Assembly (NCBI RefSeq): GCF_000208865.1
Contig: NC_018398.1
Coordinates: 1,612,001-1,676,000, forward strand
Source: Neospora caninum Liverpool
Lineage: Eukaryota > Apicomplexa > Conoidasida > Eucoccidiorida > Sarcocystidae
DNA: 64,000 bases
Reading direction: 5' to 3'
Shown here: positions 34,007 to 46,587 of the stretch, in pieces
Position numbering within the stretch: position 1 is the stretch's first letter
Layout of the letters: each line of letters begins with the position of its first letter
Made by a program: the position numbers and the translations under genes
The notes under the pieces: generated by a model
What the model was told of the DNA's origin: nothing
Database searches by the model: none
What the model saw: only the letters and a program-made list of their open reading frames with translations

Positions 34007-37000
34007 AGGAATGGATGAAACCGAAGTCAGCCTGGGCCACACGTGATTTACGAAGTACTCTCTCGTCTATTTTGTTCTCAAAGACATCTTCTCTATATGC
34101 ACAGGAAAGTTGGGAGATGGGCGAAACGAGGTGACGAGGGAAAATAGATACGCGGCGAATGCGTGTCTTTCCTTTTCCCTTTTTGAAGAAGCGTTTACAA
34201 GGAGAAAACACAATCGCGCAGTCTCTGGGCAATACTGGGTTCCCGTCGCCGCAAATCCCGTTTACTGCTAGTTTTTCTAAGCTAGCAATAGCCGTTGCGC
34301 ACTTGGGAGGTGTGACGCAAAAGTACCTTATACCAGAGAGATGTGGGGTGAACTTTGAGGAAAATCGAGTTTGTTCCCGACATCGGCGTTTGGTGCATTT
34401 GTGCACTGGTGAAGTGCTCGTACACAGAAGTTCGGTTTGCTGTTTTTATCGCCTGGCTCTTGCTACGTGATGGAAAAGCAGAACGGACATACGGTGCGGC
34501 GCGCGAGGTGACTGTTGTCAAGACAGCTCCTGCTTCTTCCAAAACCCTCTGCGAAGTTTATGTCCTGCAAGAGGAGGCTAAGAGAACTTCACCCTTCCCT
34601 GTCCCTAAATCGTGCGCAGCAATTGTTTTTGCACACGCTGTGGACGGCACAAGGAAACCTTTCACGTTGTGAGGCACACACTATCGGAATCGAAAACTGC
34701 GCAGAAACGAGCAGCAGCATCCAGAGGATTCGCAACTCAAAGGCAACGAGAAGCCGCAGAGGCTTTCGTGCAACGGCGCAAAAGGAACGTTTAATAGGAC
34801 GCTGCGCACGATAGCCACCACACACTTCCCTCGAATCCAAAAGACTGCCAGATGATAGATGCTCCTTTGCCTCCGACGTGAACACCCTTGCTGAATTGAC
34901 AACGCCATAGTGTGGCGGATTGCACGGTTGACACTGCTGCTGGAGATCCGAGGAACAGGAAGGCTTTTTGATACCGGGCAAGTTTCCACGAACGACTTGG
35001 GTTTTTCGAGCAATGCACTGGCATGTGCATGCCTCTCACGAGACCCTAGGCAAAACAGGGCTGGAGAGCGACAGACTGAAGAAGTTTTTCACACGCCTCC
35101 ACAGCACACGCTTCGTTCGAAGGTCCGGTAACGACTAATCCGTACATCACTAAGTTTCCCCGTGCGCGGACTCGTTCAATCGTGGTGGAGAAGGCTGGTA
35201 GGAAGCATGTGAGTGAGGGTTCATATACCCAGAGATGCGGAGGCCAATAAACAGGCTGGGCATCTCTCATGCCGGCACCAAAACATGAGCTTAAGGTGCC
35301 TTGTGCTTTTGGGAGCGAGACAGATTCACCCGATCAGCGACTCCTGTCTGCCGCGAACAGAGCCCGCGTCGTTTATGCCGCGAAATAACTGCATCGAGTT
35401 TCGATACTCGGAATATACGGAAATGCAGAGCGGTTTCTGGCACGAGCACTTCATGTGCCCATCAATAAAACAAGTTTGGATACCTGGCTTTCAAGAAGAG
35501 CAGTAGGCGAGAGAGAGCGGAAGAGTGCGGGAGAACAGGCGAAGAACCCGGAATGGGAGAAGGCCAAAGACGCTGCGCACGAAGAGTTGGAACATAGACC
35601 AGCCAGAAAGAAAAACTCGAGAACAGAACTTAACGTTGGCAGAAGAGAGAACGGAGACGATGAGCAGTAGATGAACTGTAGGATGCGGAAGAGAAACGAA
35701 TGCAAATAGAGTCGCCGGCGACAGAAGAGAGCGCCGCCTTTCCTGCCTTCAGTTGCGTGCAGTGTGACACCGACCGCCTGGAGTCTATGGGTCTGCTGCC
35801 GAGGCTTCCTCTGCTTCGGACGTTGCGTCGACCTGTTCAGACGCAGAACACATGCGAATCACGTTTCACACCCCGGACGGTCACGCGGTAAATCTCGGCA
35901 GAACAGACGAGTTCTTTATGGTACTGACCACACTCGCGTCGAGGCGACAACTCGCTAACTTCTAGGACCTCTACAGTAGTCTATAGAACGCGTTTGGTCG
36001 AGAAAAACTGGACCGGCGACACAGAAAAAGGCGGACCCAAACGAATCCTGGATACAGACAGCCTTTCTGAGCTTCCTCAGCATCCTTTATGGGGACAGCT
36101 GATGAAGTGCTTGAACTGACGCTGCTTTTGACTGACTTGGGTGACAAGATGCGATCTCGATGAATCAGTTGTAGCGTTTAATGGCATAAACACCAGCACT
36201 GGTGCTCCCTGAGTTCCTGCGCACGTGCTCTACGCACCGTGTAGTGCGGTTTACAAAAAAACGACTCAAAGCTAGTAGCACGAAGAAATCCGGTAACAGA
36301 TAGCCACAGGCCAAGAAAAACCGTGCTCCACCCACCGCAAACTGCAGTGGAAACACGATGATGTGAGCGCCGACATACGAAAACCGTAGTGCAGTTGAAG
36401 TAGAGAAAACTAGCCGGGGTTGTGCGAGATTCCCACGCTGTGCCAGCAGGCGTTCAGAAATGATTTGTCGTACTCATATGATGCAGACCCTTCGAGAGCG
36501 TATCTGCAACTTCCTAATCTACATTCCATAACTTGGCTGATGAAGCAATTGCTCACTCTCTTCTTAACCAGTGTACCGTTCTGTTCAGTGGATAAGCCTC
36601 AACCATAACACTGCGCTGCCAGATAGCGAAGAGTGCGTACCGGCTTCGTCCCCCTTCACTAAGAGATGCACAGCAATGGTTTCTCCAGAATGTGAGCAAG
36701 GGAAAGTGCATTGTGATACCGACATCACAATGTGGCACATGCCTTATTGCCGCTGCATCCCTTTGTGCGCTGTTCGCAAAAGCGTGTGCGACAAGCTAAG
36801 CTAATCAGTTTCGATGTGTACCTTGTCTTGGAATGAGGCACGAGAAGCATGGTGTCTTTGAAACCGCCTCATGTCGTGACTGCCGCGTTCCCTGCTATAT
36901 CGGTGGCCTTTTGACCCTTTTAGAGTGGACGAGACACCACAGCGTCACCACGGCAGAATAGTCCTCAAAACCCTATGGCAGAACGGTCGAATCGTGGCCA

Positions 37001-37058
37001 TGACATGCGATGAGGAGAGGCGGTTTTCCTCGGCCGTTCACCGCGCAAACCCCGATGC
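34007..37058. other. No gene seen between convergent RPS27 and RPC34 genes
   Basis: Contains the 3' flanks of RPS27 (+) and RPC34 (-). Open stretches such as the Cys-rich 36571-36804 (+) have no supporting splice sites or homology. Confidence 0.5.
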
Positions 37059-40000
37059 TCAGCGTGGGTTGCCTTTATTGCTGTTTTGTACGGAGCTTAC
37101 CTCGAAATCTAGCCCCAGCCAAGACGACAGATACTCGCAGTTAGCCGGAGAGATCTTGTTCTCCTCCCGACTATAGCACGAACTTTTCACAGGGCACGTA
37201 CTACACGGTAAGCCCGACGGGTCGTAGAGAGCAGGGAACTTGCTCCACTGCAGCGCCAAACACAGAGCCGTGAAAAATCATTGCTGAGAAGACTGCATCT
37301 TCGTATACACGGTTCCACACAAAAGAACGTTACACTCCGGCTCTTGTGCGTCGAGAGGCTACGCGTTTTTGGGCAGTCAGCTGCGTCAAACAAGAATTGA
37401 AACCATAATCCTTAATATGCTCTTTCCGACGGGTCGCCACAGCGAAGATAAACGAATACGTAACTCCGTTCATGGAAATCAAAAGAGCTTGCACCGCTGA
37501 AGCCGATGGCCATATGCGTGAGACGCAATCTTTTTGCCAGTCTGTTTCCGACCAGCGTCACAGACGCGCTCTAGCCTGAGCCGGTGAGGCCAGCCTCAAA
37601 CAGATCGGAGCGAACTCCTTGACGGTTCGTCTCCCCTCCACTTACCACAAAGGTCGGTTGCCCAAGTGTCGGGACTCGGCAGATCTTCTGCTCGAATTCC
37701 AGGCTGTTCAGAACTTTCTCCAAATCCTCGTCACTAAAAGTCGCACCGTTGCGTTCGCCTGAGAACGACAGGGAAAACCGATTTAGATGCGACGGTAGAG
37801 GAGACTGACGATAATCTCTTCTGTACCACACGGCACCCCAGAATGCGCTTCTACCGCAAACACGGTTCCTTCTGCGACGTGAGTTTCGCCTTCCTTTCGC
37901 CGCCGGGTTCCCGTCTCACACGACGCAAGAGACATAACACCCTTCTGTGTGCCAGCAGCCTCCCCGTGAGTTGTTGCCGGCCTGTGGGCTCTGCTGCACA
38001 GCACCGGCGTCGACGCAGTCTGTGGAAAACGATGTTGTCAGTCTTTGGCGTGCACCAGACTTTTCCCCTGGCTCGCACGCCCGTTCTACGTGCAGCGGCG
38101 ACTGAGGGACGATTCCGAATCCTTTTACGGATCAGAGGTACTCTCATTTTCTGCTCGGCTGCGCCGTGAAAACCCTTTCTCAGCTTCGAAGCTCCGAGCT
38201 GATGCCGCGCAGTTGCACACATTGCAGTGTACCACTCTACCGCTAGGATGACGAGGGCGTACCGCTGCTTCGCGTGTAAGCGGCCAGTGCCTGGAACGAG
38301 GCAGTTCCGGCATTCTGAAGAAAGGTCCGAGTCTGCTCGCGAAGATGCTGCGAAAAACAGTTGTGAGACGGGACAGGAGTCGGCGAGATTCCTCCAACGG
38401 CATGTGAAACAGAAATGTGGGTAGACAGAAGAAGCCTCTGCAACTGTACCAAGTTTTCGCGAAATCGAAAGACCAAAGAAAAGCTCCGAGGCAGAAGGCC
38501 AGCCACAAACTCAAGAAAAACTGACGGAGACAGACGTGCCGGACTAGGAGCGAAAAGAGACGATGCAGACGGTGCAAGCATATCCAGCGTAGATCCTCAT
38601 TCCGTCGCGAGGGCCTGCCAATCCGCACCTCGAACCACCGACCAGCTCACTGTTTCACGGAGCTCTCGATACGTGAGTCACCAGAAAAAAAAAACGAAAG
38701 ACACCCGCGCCAGGAATAGACGGCCGATAGAACGGGGCAAAACAGGCGTCTAACACGTTTTAGAAGGCGCCGACGTTCCTCAGACGTTTTTCCTCCTGCC
38801 TAGGAAGAGTTCTTACCTCGACGAGGTGTTCATTGAACTCGCCGTTGCTGTAGAACGATCCGCCGGCGATCTGAAGCGTGCAACCACACAGAGAGTCAGT
38901 TATGGCTAGCCAAACTACCTTGGATGTTGGCAAGCTCAAAGGTTATGAATCCGGAGTGAAGATCGAATTCGAGCACACCAGGAAAGCGGTTTAGCCGTCC
39001 AAAGCGGATGACGATACACGTGAAAACTGAATGATGAAAAACAGTGAACCGTGACGCCCGTGCTTATTTGAAGCCGACAATCGAAATGCCATGGTGCGTT
39101 GTAAACTTTGAAAACCTTAACGGTGAGGTAAGCGACTTCCCTCAGCAAAGAACCGCGTACACACATGCACGTGCACCAACCGGTTCCTGAGTTTGTATTA
39201 GGTGCTGCCGATATTCTCGGTGAGAATGTGTTTCACGGATATATCACGGATATATCTTTTCACAGGACATATCTCGAAGACACTCTGAACACAGGCGGCA
39301 CCCCAGCGCTTGCTCAACGACTGCCCGTTGACCGAAGTGTCCACGGCGGGAAGAGCAACGAAACGTTTCAACCCAAGAGCGCCATCCGCCATCTTGCGTT
39401 TTTGCCTCGGTTAAAGGGGAACCACAACGTCCCGTCCGACAAAACCTGCTCCTTCCATGCAGGTGCGATCTGGCCGTAGATACAGCACAGCGGAACCCAA
39501 CCACTAGCTCGCTGAAGCCGACCCAAAATGCGAAAAGAGGCCCTAGACCGACGCTGCTTCATCCGGTCTCGCGGGCGTGGACACTCGCCGCGAAAAGCGC
39601 AACAGCCTGACCCCCGCCCTGACAACCTACCTCTTTCGCCGGCTCGAGGTGAGCGAGAATGTACATTTTCCTGTTTTTGACGTGTATGCTTTTGACCGGC
39701 TTGATGAGCTTGAGGAAGTCACACAGCTGTTTCACGCTGCGCTGTATAATGTGAGTCTGAAGCCCGGTGCTCTTCCGCAAGTCCGCTGTCCATACACCTG
39801 CGCAGCCGATCACAGTGCAGGCACCAAGCTCCTGAACGCGGCACGCGTTCGCGGGAGAACACTTTGGAGGCATCGACTGCAAACGCGGACGCGCGTGGAC
39901 AAAGCGAACAGACCGCCAGATGACGCGGAAACACACGCCGGGTCGCGGCCTCTCACTAGAACCGGTGTGGCGGAAACGCACACGACTACAGGCAGCGAAA

Positions 40001-42231
40001 AGGAATTGCCTGGTCGAGCTCGCGTCTTGGTTCCATGCCGACGTTCCCCTCTTGCGCGCATGTGGCGACACACGCACGGGACATCGGAGCAGGAACAGAA
40101 CGGGAAAGCTGCTTGCACCACGCACGTCGGCATCTGCCTGTTTTCCGCGCTTCGATGTGTCGAGCCCGCTCTTGGCGTTCATCTACCACTCACGGAGCAG
40201 ACACCAACAAAATAGTAGCACTGAGCGAGAATTCCACTGAACACGCAGCGTTTCTTCTGCTGAGAGACGCAAGGCAAGGCAAACCGCACCCTCTCGCGGA
40301 AGATATCGGCCGTCCTGAAGGCGTCCGTGGTGTGACTCGCGAGGGTCAAACACAGTTTTCCCCAGACCAAACACTGCTCCTGGCCACGGCGGTCGCTGCA
40401 TGCAGGCGCGACGTGCACGCACAAACGCACCGTGGGCCCTTGCGCCCACAGTGCAGGATTGAAGCCCCCAAGAGAAACATCCGGCGGTTCACTGGGCGGA
40501 ACAGAGGCTTGCTCTTAGCCGACTGGGAAGGAAAAACCCACCTGTCGTCCCAGCTTGTTCTATGGCGCAATAAACTTTGTAGTCAAACGCGTCGAGGGTC
40601 TTGAGCTTTCCAATCACATTCGACGGGCGCAGAAGACAGCAGAGGCCTGCACGCCAAATGACGCCGATCCCCACAACCACGGGCTGCACGATCACACACA
40701 ACACCAAAGCTTCTCGAGCGACTTCGCTCGGGGGAGGGGGGGCAACCCTGCGCGGCAAGGCACCCGAACGGTGTCCTGTCTCCTCTTTCCAGAAAGCGGG
40801 CAACCTGCACATGCATTTTACCTACACACTGATGCAAAGCCGCTTCTGTTTAGGTCTGAACACATGTGTCAACGGGTGTATTTCGACGATTTGACCCCAT
40901 TTCGACCGGACGACGAAACGCGATGCCAGTCTCCAAGGACCAAATTACGCTTCCATCACGCGAAGCCTCTCTTCCCACGGAGCTTCGCACAGACTCGTAC
41001 GCAAGCACAGAGCCAAGGCATGCACGTAGCCTAACGGACAAATTCGACTCGACAGAGAGACGGGATACCTCGACTCTCCTACACCAACAGGACAGAACAC
41101 AAGAGCCCAGTCAGTTCCGCAGGCGCCGCAGAGCTGCTTGCTAGGGGGGGTGCCTTTGAGGGCTTGAAGCCTCCTTTTCCACGGGGATGGCTGCCTCCCG
41201 CGAGAGGGAAAAACTGACCCTGGAGGTGTACATACAGCACTACAAGTTGCCATTGTTCCTCACATGTTAGTGACGGATGGTAAACGCGTGTCATACTTAT
41301 TTGGATGAATCGTCTGGACTCGCGCAGACGCGGACCAGTTGGGGCGCTCGTCCCTCCCTCTGCGCCGCTGGTCTACGGGCCGATATAGAGTCTGAGAGAG
41401 AGACGAGGTCGAAGAACGCCTCAGAATCCGTTGACGTACCTGCGCCCTTTCGTCTAATGACTGCGGCGCGTGCCTCGGTCAAGCGATTGAAAGCAGCGAC
41501 AATTTTCTCTTTCGGCCAACCCTGAATACCCCGCGTACAAACACCAGACACGAGAGAGCACACCATTTCTTTTCCGGCCTCTACAGGGTGAAGGAGAAGC
41601 CCATAGCTCTCTTCCAACGAGGGTTTCGCTCCGTGACGTAAAGAGGCGGCGCACACCAGGCGTGGTGCCCCGGTGTCCTGCTCAGCAAGGAAGGCCTAAC
41701 GAAATCTTGAGCCACGGAAGGCCTCACTCGCATCGACAGGCGCCATCCGAACGGACGCACGGGTTGTACAGCGAGCCCGACAAGCAAAAAGGGGCAGAGT
41801 CTCCTCGAGAGTCTTTCTTTTCTCCGCCGCAGCTGGCCCTTCGCTCGTCCTGCCACGGCTGTTCATCCCGGCAGAAATCCCCTCAAAGGAGCATGACCGC
41901 AGCAGGTCTACTTTGAAACCTGCCGCGGCTGTAGGAAAAAAGAGATGGCAGATCCAGTCTAGGGCTCGAGACGGGAACTTGGGCTCTGAAGCGTAGAGAT
42001 GTCAAGCGTTCATGGCCGTTGGATTCCACGCTTTTCTCAGGCGCCTCTTACCTGCTCCAAGAGAAGCTCTTGAGTCAGTTCACTCTCGTGCTGCTGCCCG
42101 AGAGTGTACGCAGCCTGCAAGTCTGCAGCGGTAAGGGACGCGGACCTGGGAGACGCCGCTGAGTTGCTTGCTGGCGGAGCGGAAAGAGTCTGGGGGCCGG
42201 AAGCCTCCCTACTTCCGTCGGGAGTGCTCAT
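37059..42231 (-). CDS. POLR3F: RNA polymerase III subunit RPC6 (RPC34 / POLR3F)
   Basis: Exons 42231-42052, 41521-41440, 40646-40542, 39797-39631 and 38870-38817 join in consistent phase. Exons 37758-37646 and 37247-37059 complete it; one linking exon between 38817 and 37758 is not placed. The homology runs in order. VYCAIEQAGTTGVWTADLRK matches the winged helix with human VYQIIEDAGNKGIW. KLIKPVKSIHVKNRKMYIL matches KLIKAVKSVAASKKKVYML. AGGSFYSNGEF matches GGAWYSDQDF, and FSDEDLEKVLNSLEF matches the MEDIETILNTL helix. The C-terminal LPCSTCPVKSSC and ISPANCEYLSSWLGL keep the four cysteines that bind a 4Fe-4S cluster in POLR3F. RPC34 belongs to the RPC82/RPC34/RPC31 heterotrimer that opens promoters of tRNA and 5S rRNA genes. 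The ATG at 42231 starts a Ser/Ala-rich N-terminus. A GTAAGC after GLDFE could be a donor, so the exact C-terminus is uncertain. Confidence 0.9.
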
Positions 42232-44030
42232 GATGCTGGGAGACCAGAAACGAATCGTGTGGAGAAAAGACCATCTTCAGTGCGCCATCGTCCGTGGACG
42301 TCTGAACTCTTGTTCACGACCTGGTGAAAAAAGTGGTTCGGGTCACGGGGAAGAACAACCGAAAAGAAACGGAAGAAAAACGTGCGGCCGCCTCCCTGGC
42401 TTTGGACGCCCGCACTGGCGGCACAGGTCGTCAGGTGTACATGCACTGGTCGAGAGAGACAACATCAGACCAGAAAGCGTGGCACAAATGAACAGGAAGG
42501 CCGAAAGACAGAGCAGACCGAGATTAAGATCATGACGGGGAGGGAACGCGGCAGGAACACCACAGGAGCTCCACCGCAGTTTTGCGTGCAAAAGAACCAG
42601 ATCTCGGGCTCCTACCTGCTTTTGGAAAAAGCACGACTCCCAGGATCCTCAGAAAGCACGGTTGGAAGCTGTAGACTTGCAAATACACAGCGCGGGACCG
42701 GGTAGATTTCCTGCGCGTCCTCGTCGTTTAGTACACTACAGTTACGTGGCAGCCGTTTCCGAAAAATGAACCCCCCCCTTAGGTCGACAGGACCAAAAAG
42801 ACTGGTATGCGGAATACGCCTCTTACGACTTGCATACACTCTGCGGATTCGAAACTGAGTCTGTTTCTCCCCTTACAGAGAATTTCGCGTTTCACCGTTC
42901 ACTCGAGCAGACGAGGCGTGCGGGAGTCCTCCGAAGCGAACGCTGCGAAGAGAACTCCCAAGGAGAGAAAGGCCGCTCATCAATTTCTGAAAAGTGCAAG
43001 GCGCTTGAGTCTAGTGGAGCGGCCAAGATCCGAATCCCTTTCCACTCCAAAGATTGGCACATGAGTCGAGTCTCCAGAAGTGTCCGCTATTGCGGGTCGT
43101 GCGATGCATGTGCATGCAGCGCTGCATGCGCCCGCGGTGCCCACATGGCTTTAGGCACGCAAATTTTGCTGTATGCAACCCTGGCCGGGAAGAAGCAGAT
43201 CCAGTCGTTTACCGCTGGTGATTTGGTCTTCCGCAGGCAGCGCATGCATCTTCATGGAAGACCATCTCCCAGGCATCGAGAGGAGAAAAGGTGCGTTCAG
43301 CACGGCCGCCCGCTCGACGTGCCTACCAGCTGTACACAGAAGACAGACCTAACCCTCTCTCGTCGCCGCGAGATCGACCGTCTCTCTCTCCGTTGGACGT
43401 TTGGATCCGTGGATCTGCTTGTTCTTGTGCTTATCCCCGCACATACGTCTTTCTCTGGGCGAAAATGCGGGCGATTCAAAATGCATACACACGTGCCTAA
43501 CTAACTCTCTGCCGCCGTTTCGCCAAACCGGGCTGGGTCTCTCGGCTGTTGTCTCGCGCGCGAATGCTGTCGCCACACAGCCATGTCTTTAACAAAGAGC
43601 GTTCACATTCCTGCCTCAGCGCAACAGATGGACAGGTCTGCCTTGTAGCCTTCGTGTCCGTCCGCTCTGGCCGCAGAAGCGCGCCCCCGCTATTTGGAGA
43701 GGTAAAGCACAGTTTGAGCGCTCCTCTGTGCATACACACGCGCTGGTACAGCGAAATGCAGGCTTTTGCTTGTCCGCGCCGCCTCGTTTTGCGGAACGAA
43801 CCCATTTCCCTTTCCCCATGTGGATTCACCCATCCCGTTGCGCGATCCACTCGAATGTTTTCCGCCGTTCCGCCAGAATTTCCCCCGAGGCGACGAACGG
43901 GAGCGCGCGGTCTCTGAACCTCTTCGCCTCTCGCGTTCGGCGACGCGCTCCTGGGCCGTCTTGAACGCCAAGTGCAGAGCTGAAAAGTGCATCCTCATGA
44001 CTCGCCAGCTTTCGTCTCTGGTGTCCCAAA
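42232..44030. other. Divergent intergenic region between RPC34 and apicoplast bL17
   Basis: Both genes are transcribed away from this 1.8-kb interval. It is GC-rich and so has several open frames of 100-220 codons on both strands, without homology. It holds the TGCATGC palindrome annotated separately. Confidence 0.5.
43111..43248. promoter_or_regulatory. Perfect palindrome containing two TGCATGC motifs
   Basis: Positions 43112-43129 form a perfect 18-bp palindrome, GCATGCAGC followed by its complement GCTGCATGC. It gives TGCATGC at 43111-43117 and 43123-43129. A further CGCATGCA lies at 43241-43248. TGCATGC is an over-represented promoter motif in Toxoplasma and a core recognised by several ApiAP2 factors. 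Placement roughly midway between the divergent RPC34 and bL17 genes suggests a shared control element (inference). Confidence 0.55.
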
Positions 44031-46559
44031 ATGTTTCTGCCGCTCCTTTCGGGCATTCTCCACTTGTCGCGGCCCGTTTTCGGACCTGCTTCTTTTGGTC
44101 GCTTCGCGGGGAGGCTGGTCTTGGCGCAGCTGCTGGTTCTTGCCTCGCAACAGGGTGTCTCTGCAAGAGGAATCTTTCCTCAGCCGCACCCCCGCGTGTG
44201 GTCCTCGTTCTCGCCCTCCTTCTGGCTGGTTTCCCCAGACTCGGCGTCCGGCCCCCGCCTCTTTTACTCAGCGAGTGATCCCGACGCTTCTTCCGCCTTT
44301 CTGAAACTGCTTTCTTCGCCGTCTCCCTTTTCCCACGTGGCCTTTCGCGAGACCCTCGCCCGACAGGCAGACCGCGAGCGGCAGCCAAGCGGAGACTGCG
44401 GCGCCGGATGCGCGCCCGGTTCGTTGGAAGAAAACGCCCCACAAGGACCGTCCTTGGCCTTCGTCTTTGCACGGCGTGCAGTGAATGGGCGGCGTTTCCA
44501 ACCGAACGCGTATGGAGCGCATCGCGTGGTTTCGAGAGGGAAGTCCGCCGTGCCGGGCGTGGAGGTCCCCAGACCGGGACTTGGGGGTCACCGGGAAGGA
44601 ACCAGTTCGTTCTCGGCGCTTTTCTGGTGTCGAGGAGGCGCGTTAGAAACGGAGGGCGGCAGTCTGGCGAAGGGACGACTCAGCGTCTCCTCGCCTGCTC
44701 CTCGACTCTGCGGCCGCGAACCCACGCCCGAGCCTCTGGTCGGCTCGCAGGTGACGCGCCAAAGAGTGTCCTCCGGCATGCGGGCACAGACACGGCGGAC
44801 ACCTGGAGTCTCTCCGTTTGGGAAAAGAGTCGGCGTGTCGCCTTGTTTCCGCAGCAGCAGTCTCACGTCGTCGCCGCCCTGGGCTTGTGCGAGAGAGAGT
44901 TTCCTGGAAGAACCAGAAAAAATGAGACTGGTGTGGACAATAACACGCGAGACGAGGTCCGAAGGAACAGCCCAGCCGGTCGCCAAGCCTCACGCAGCTG
45001 AGTCGGCCGCGAATGAAGGAACGTTGGCGGCTCGCCAGTGGAACCGGACGGCGCAGCGAGTCGACCAGCAACGAGGACTCGCAGAAGGTGGCGAGGCTTC
45101 TCACTCGACGGAGAACGCTCTGCATGCGAGAAACGGAAGCGTCTTGGCAACGCCCTTCTCGTGGGGAGTGTCGATAACGACGCCGTGCGAAGCGGAGAGA
45201 CGCTTCGGTGTCGGCGGCATCACGATGCACGCGCACCACAACCGGAAACGAAACAAGCTGGGCAGGCCTTACGGGCATCGGCGCTGTCTGCTCCGCAATC
45301 TGTGTACCGAAGTGAGTCAACAAAGGCGGCCCTCGCTTTTCCTGGTCCGCCGTTCTGTCCGCCTGCGCGGTTCTAAGGATGGAAGTAGAACACACTTCTC
45401 GCATCTTCATCGCACGGCGCGTTCTTCGTCAGGATCCGTCCATAGGTTTTTTACCGAAGCCGTTCAGCATTTTGCTCTTCCCCTGCCTTCGCCCAGTGAC
45501 GCAGCACATATATTTTCCAGGTCGAAGAGCGTGCGGAACGTCGGCCTGGCGTCTTAGAAGAGTCGACCTCGCGGTCAGGCGTTGCAAGTGGCCACACACC
45601 GTGACGCGGGTGTATGTACACGTCTCTGCTCAAAACTTTTGGATGTGTAATAGAAGGTGTGCGAAACTATCACAACCGACAGTGGCGGAGTTCCTATGCG
45701 GCCGATATGGTCCAGCTAATCCGGGGACACCGAGTTTTCTGTCGCTCCGGAATGCGTTTCCTCAGAGGCCGACCGTGTCACGCACACAGGCGCGAGCCTG
45801 CGTTTTTGACGCTGTGCATGCTGAGTTTCCTTTCTTCTCGTGTGCAAGTCAATGTGAAGCTGAGCAACCGCGTGGCCAGGCTGCTACGGAGCAGGTTTGA
45901 TGGCACACAGGCGAAAGTCGCGGGCGTGTGAAGCCCTCGTTGGCTGTTGCGGCGGGGCGAACTTGCACAGCTTCCGTGCGTGTCCTTTTCTCAGCTCCTG
46001 CGCCACGGTGCAATTACGACTACGTATGCAAAGGCGAAGGAGTGCCGACGGGCTACCGACAAGTTGCTCATGCTCGCGAAGGAGCCGTCGCTACACACGT
46101 ATCGCCAGGCGCTCGGCTATTTGTACGACAAAGGCCTGACGCGCCAACTCTTTCTTGAGGTCCGAACCTTTTTTCACTCGTGGCACGTGGGACCACTTAC
46201 TCTGTATCCCGGTCTTCCTGTCAAAAGGTATCGTAGGTCTCGGCGCGGTCTACCGTGGAAGCTGAGCAAGAGGGTGCCGTGCATGTGCTCAAATTCCGTT
46301 TTGGCTCCAATAGCGAGGACGGAAGGAACTCGTGTTTTTTCTCACAGAAGGATTTTCTGTTTTCTCCTGTGGAAACCTTCGCCTTCGCTTCCTCTCATTT
46401 CCCATGGCACCGCCTCAGCTACGCATGGTGGTCCTTGTTCCGGATCGTACGCCCTCAGGGTGTGCTCCGATGCCTGGTGACGAGCCTCTTTCTACCAACT
46501 CCTCTCTTCAGAATCGCAGGACTCATTTGGTTACAGATGCGATTTCGCCGATTCTTTAA
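44031..46559 (+). CDS. Apicoplast large-subunit ribosomal protein bL17, nuclear-encoded
   Basis: Exon 1 (44031-45311) ends at a GTGAGT donor. Exon 2 is 45995-46159 and exon 3 probably starts at 46237. The bL17 core begins near residue 396, HNRKRNKLGRPYGHRRCLLR, and crosses the splice into LLRHGAITTTYAKAKECRRA, then LHTYRQALGYLYDKGLTRQL. LLRHG and QALG(Y/F)(I/L)Y resemble cyanobacterial and plastid L17 more than mitochondrial forms. The N-terminus has a signal-peptide-like stretch (LVLAQLLVLASQQGVSA, about residues 29-45), then a long Ser/Arg/Pro-rich leader, as expected for bipartite apicoplast targeting. At about 395 residues the leader is far longer than usual, and the mature domain is normally near 120 residues. 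The 3' end is uncertain: EGAVHVLKFRF in exon 3 and LRMVVLVPD near 46420 resemble the terminal strands, but the junction between them is not resolved. Confidence 0.85.
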
Positions 46560-46587
46560 GTGGGCAATGCGTCACCGTGGACCTTAA

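Noticed and set aside
36571..36804. Cysteine-rich open frame that might suggest a surface-antigen domain
   Set aside because: No signal peptide, no splice sites and no conserved cysteine spacing; it lies in the 3' flank of RPC34.
42830..43504. 224-codon plus-strand frame
   Set aside because: Lies in the divergent promoter region, across the TGCATGC palindrome, without homology.
43690..45410. Long minus-strand frames (up to 260 codons)
   Set aside because: Antisense of the GC-rich bL17 leader exon and its upstream region, where stop codons are rare.
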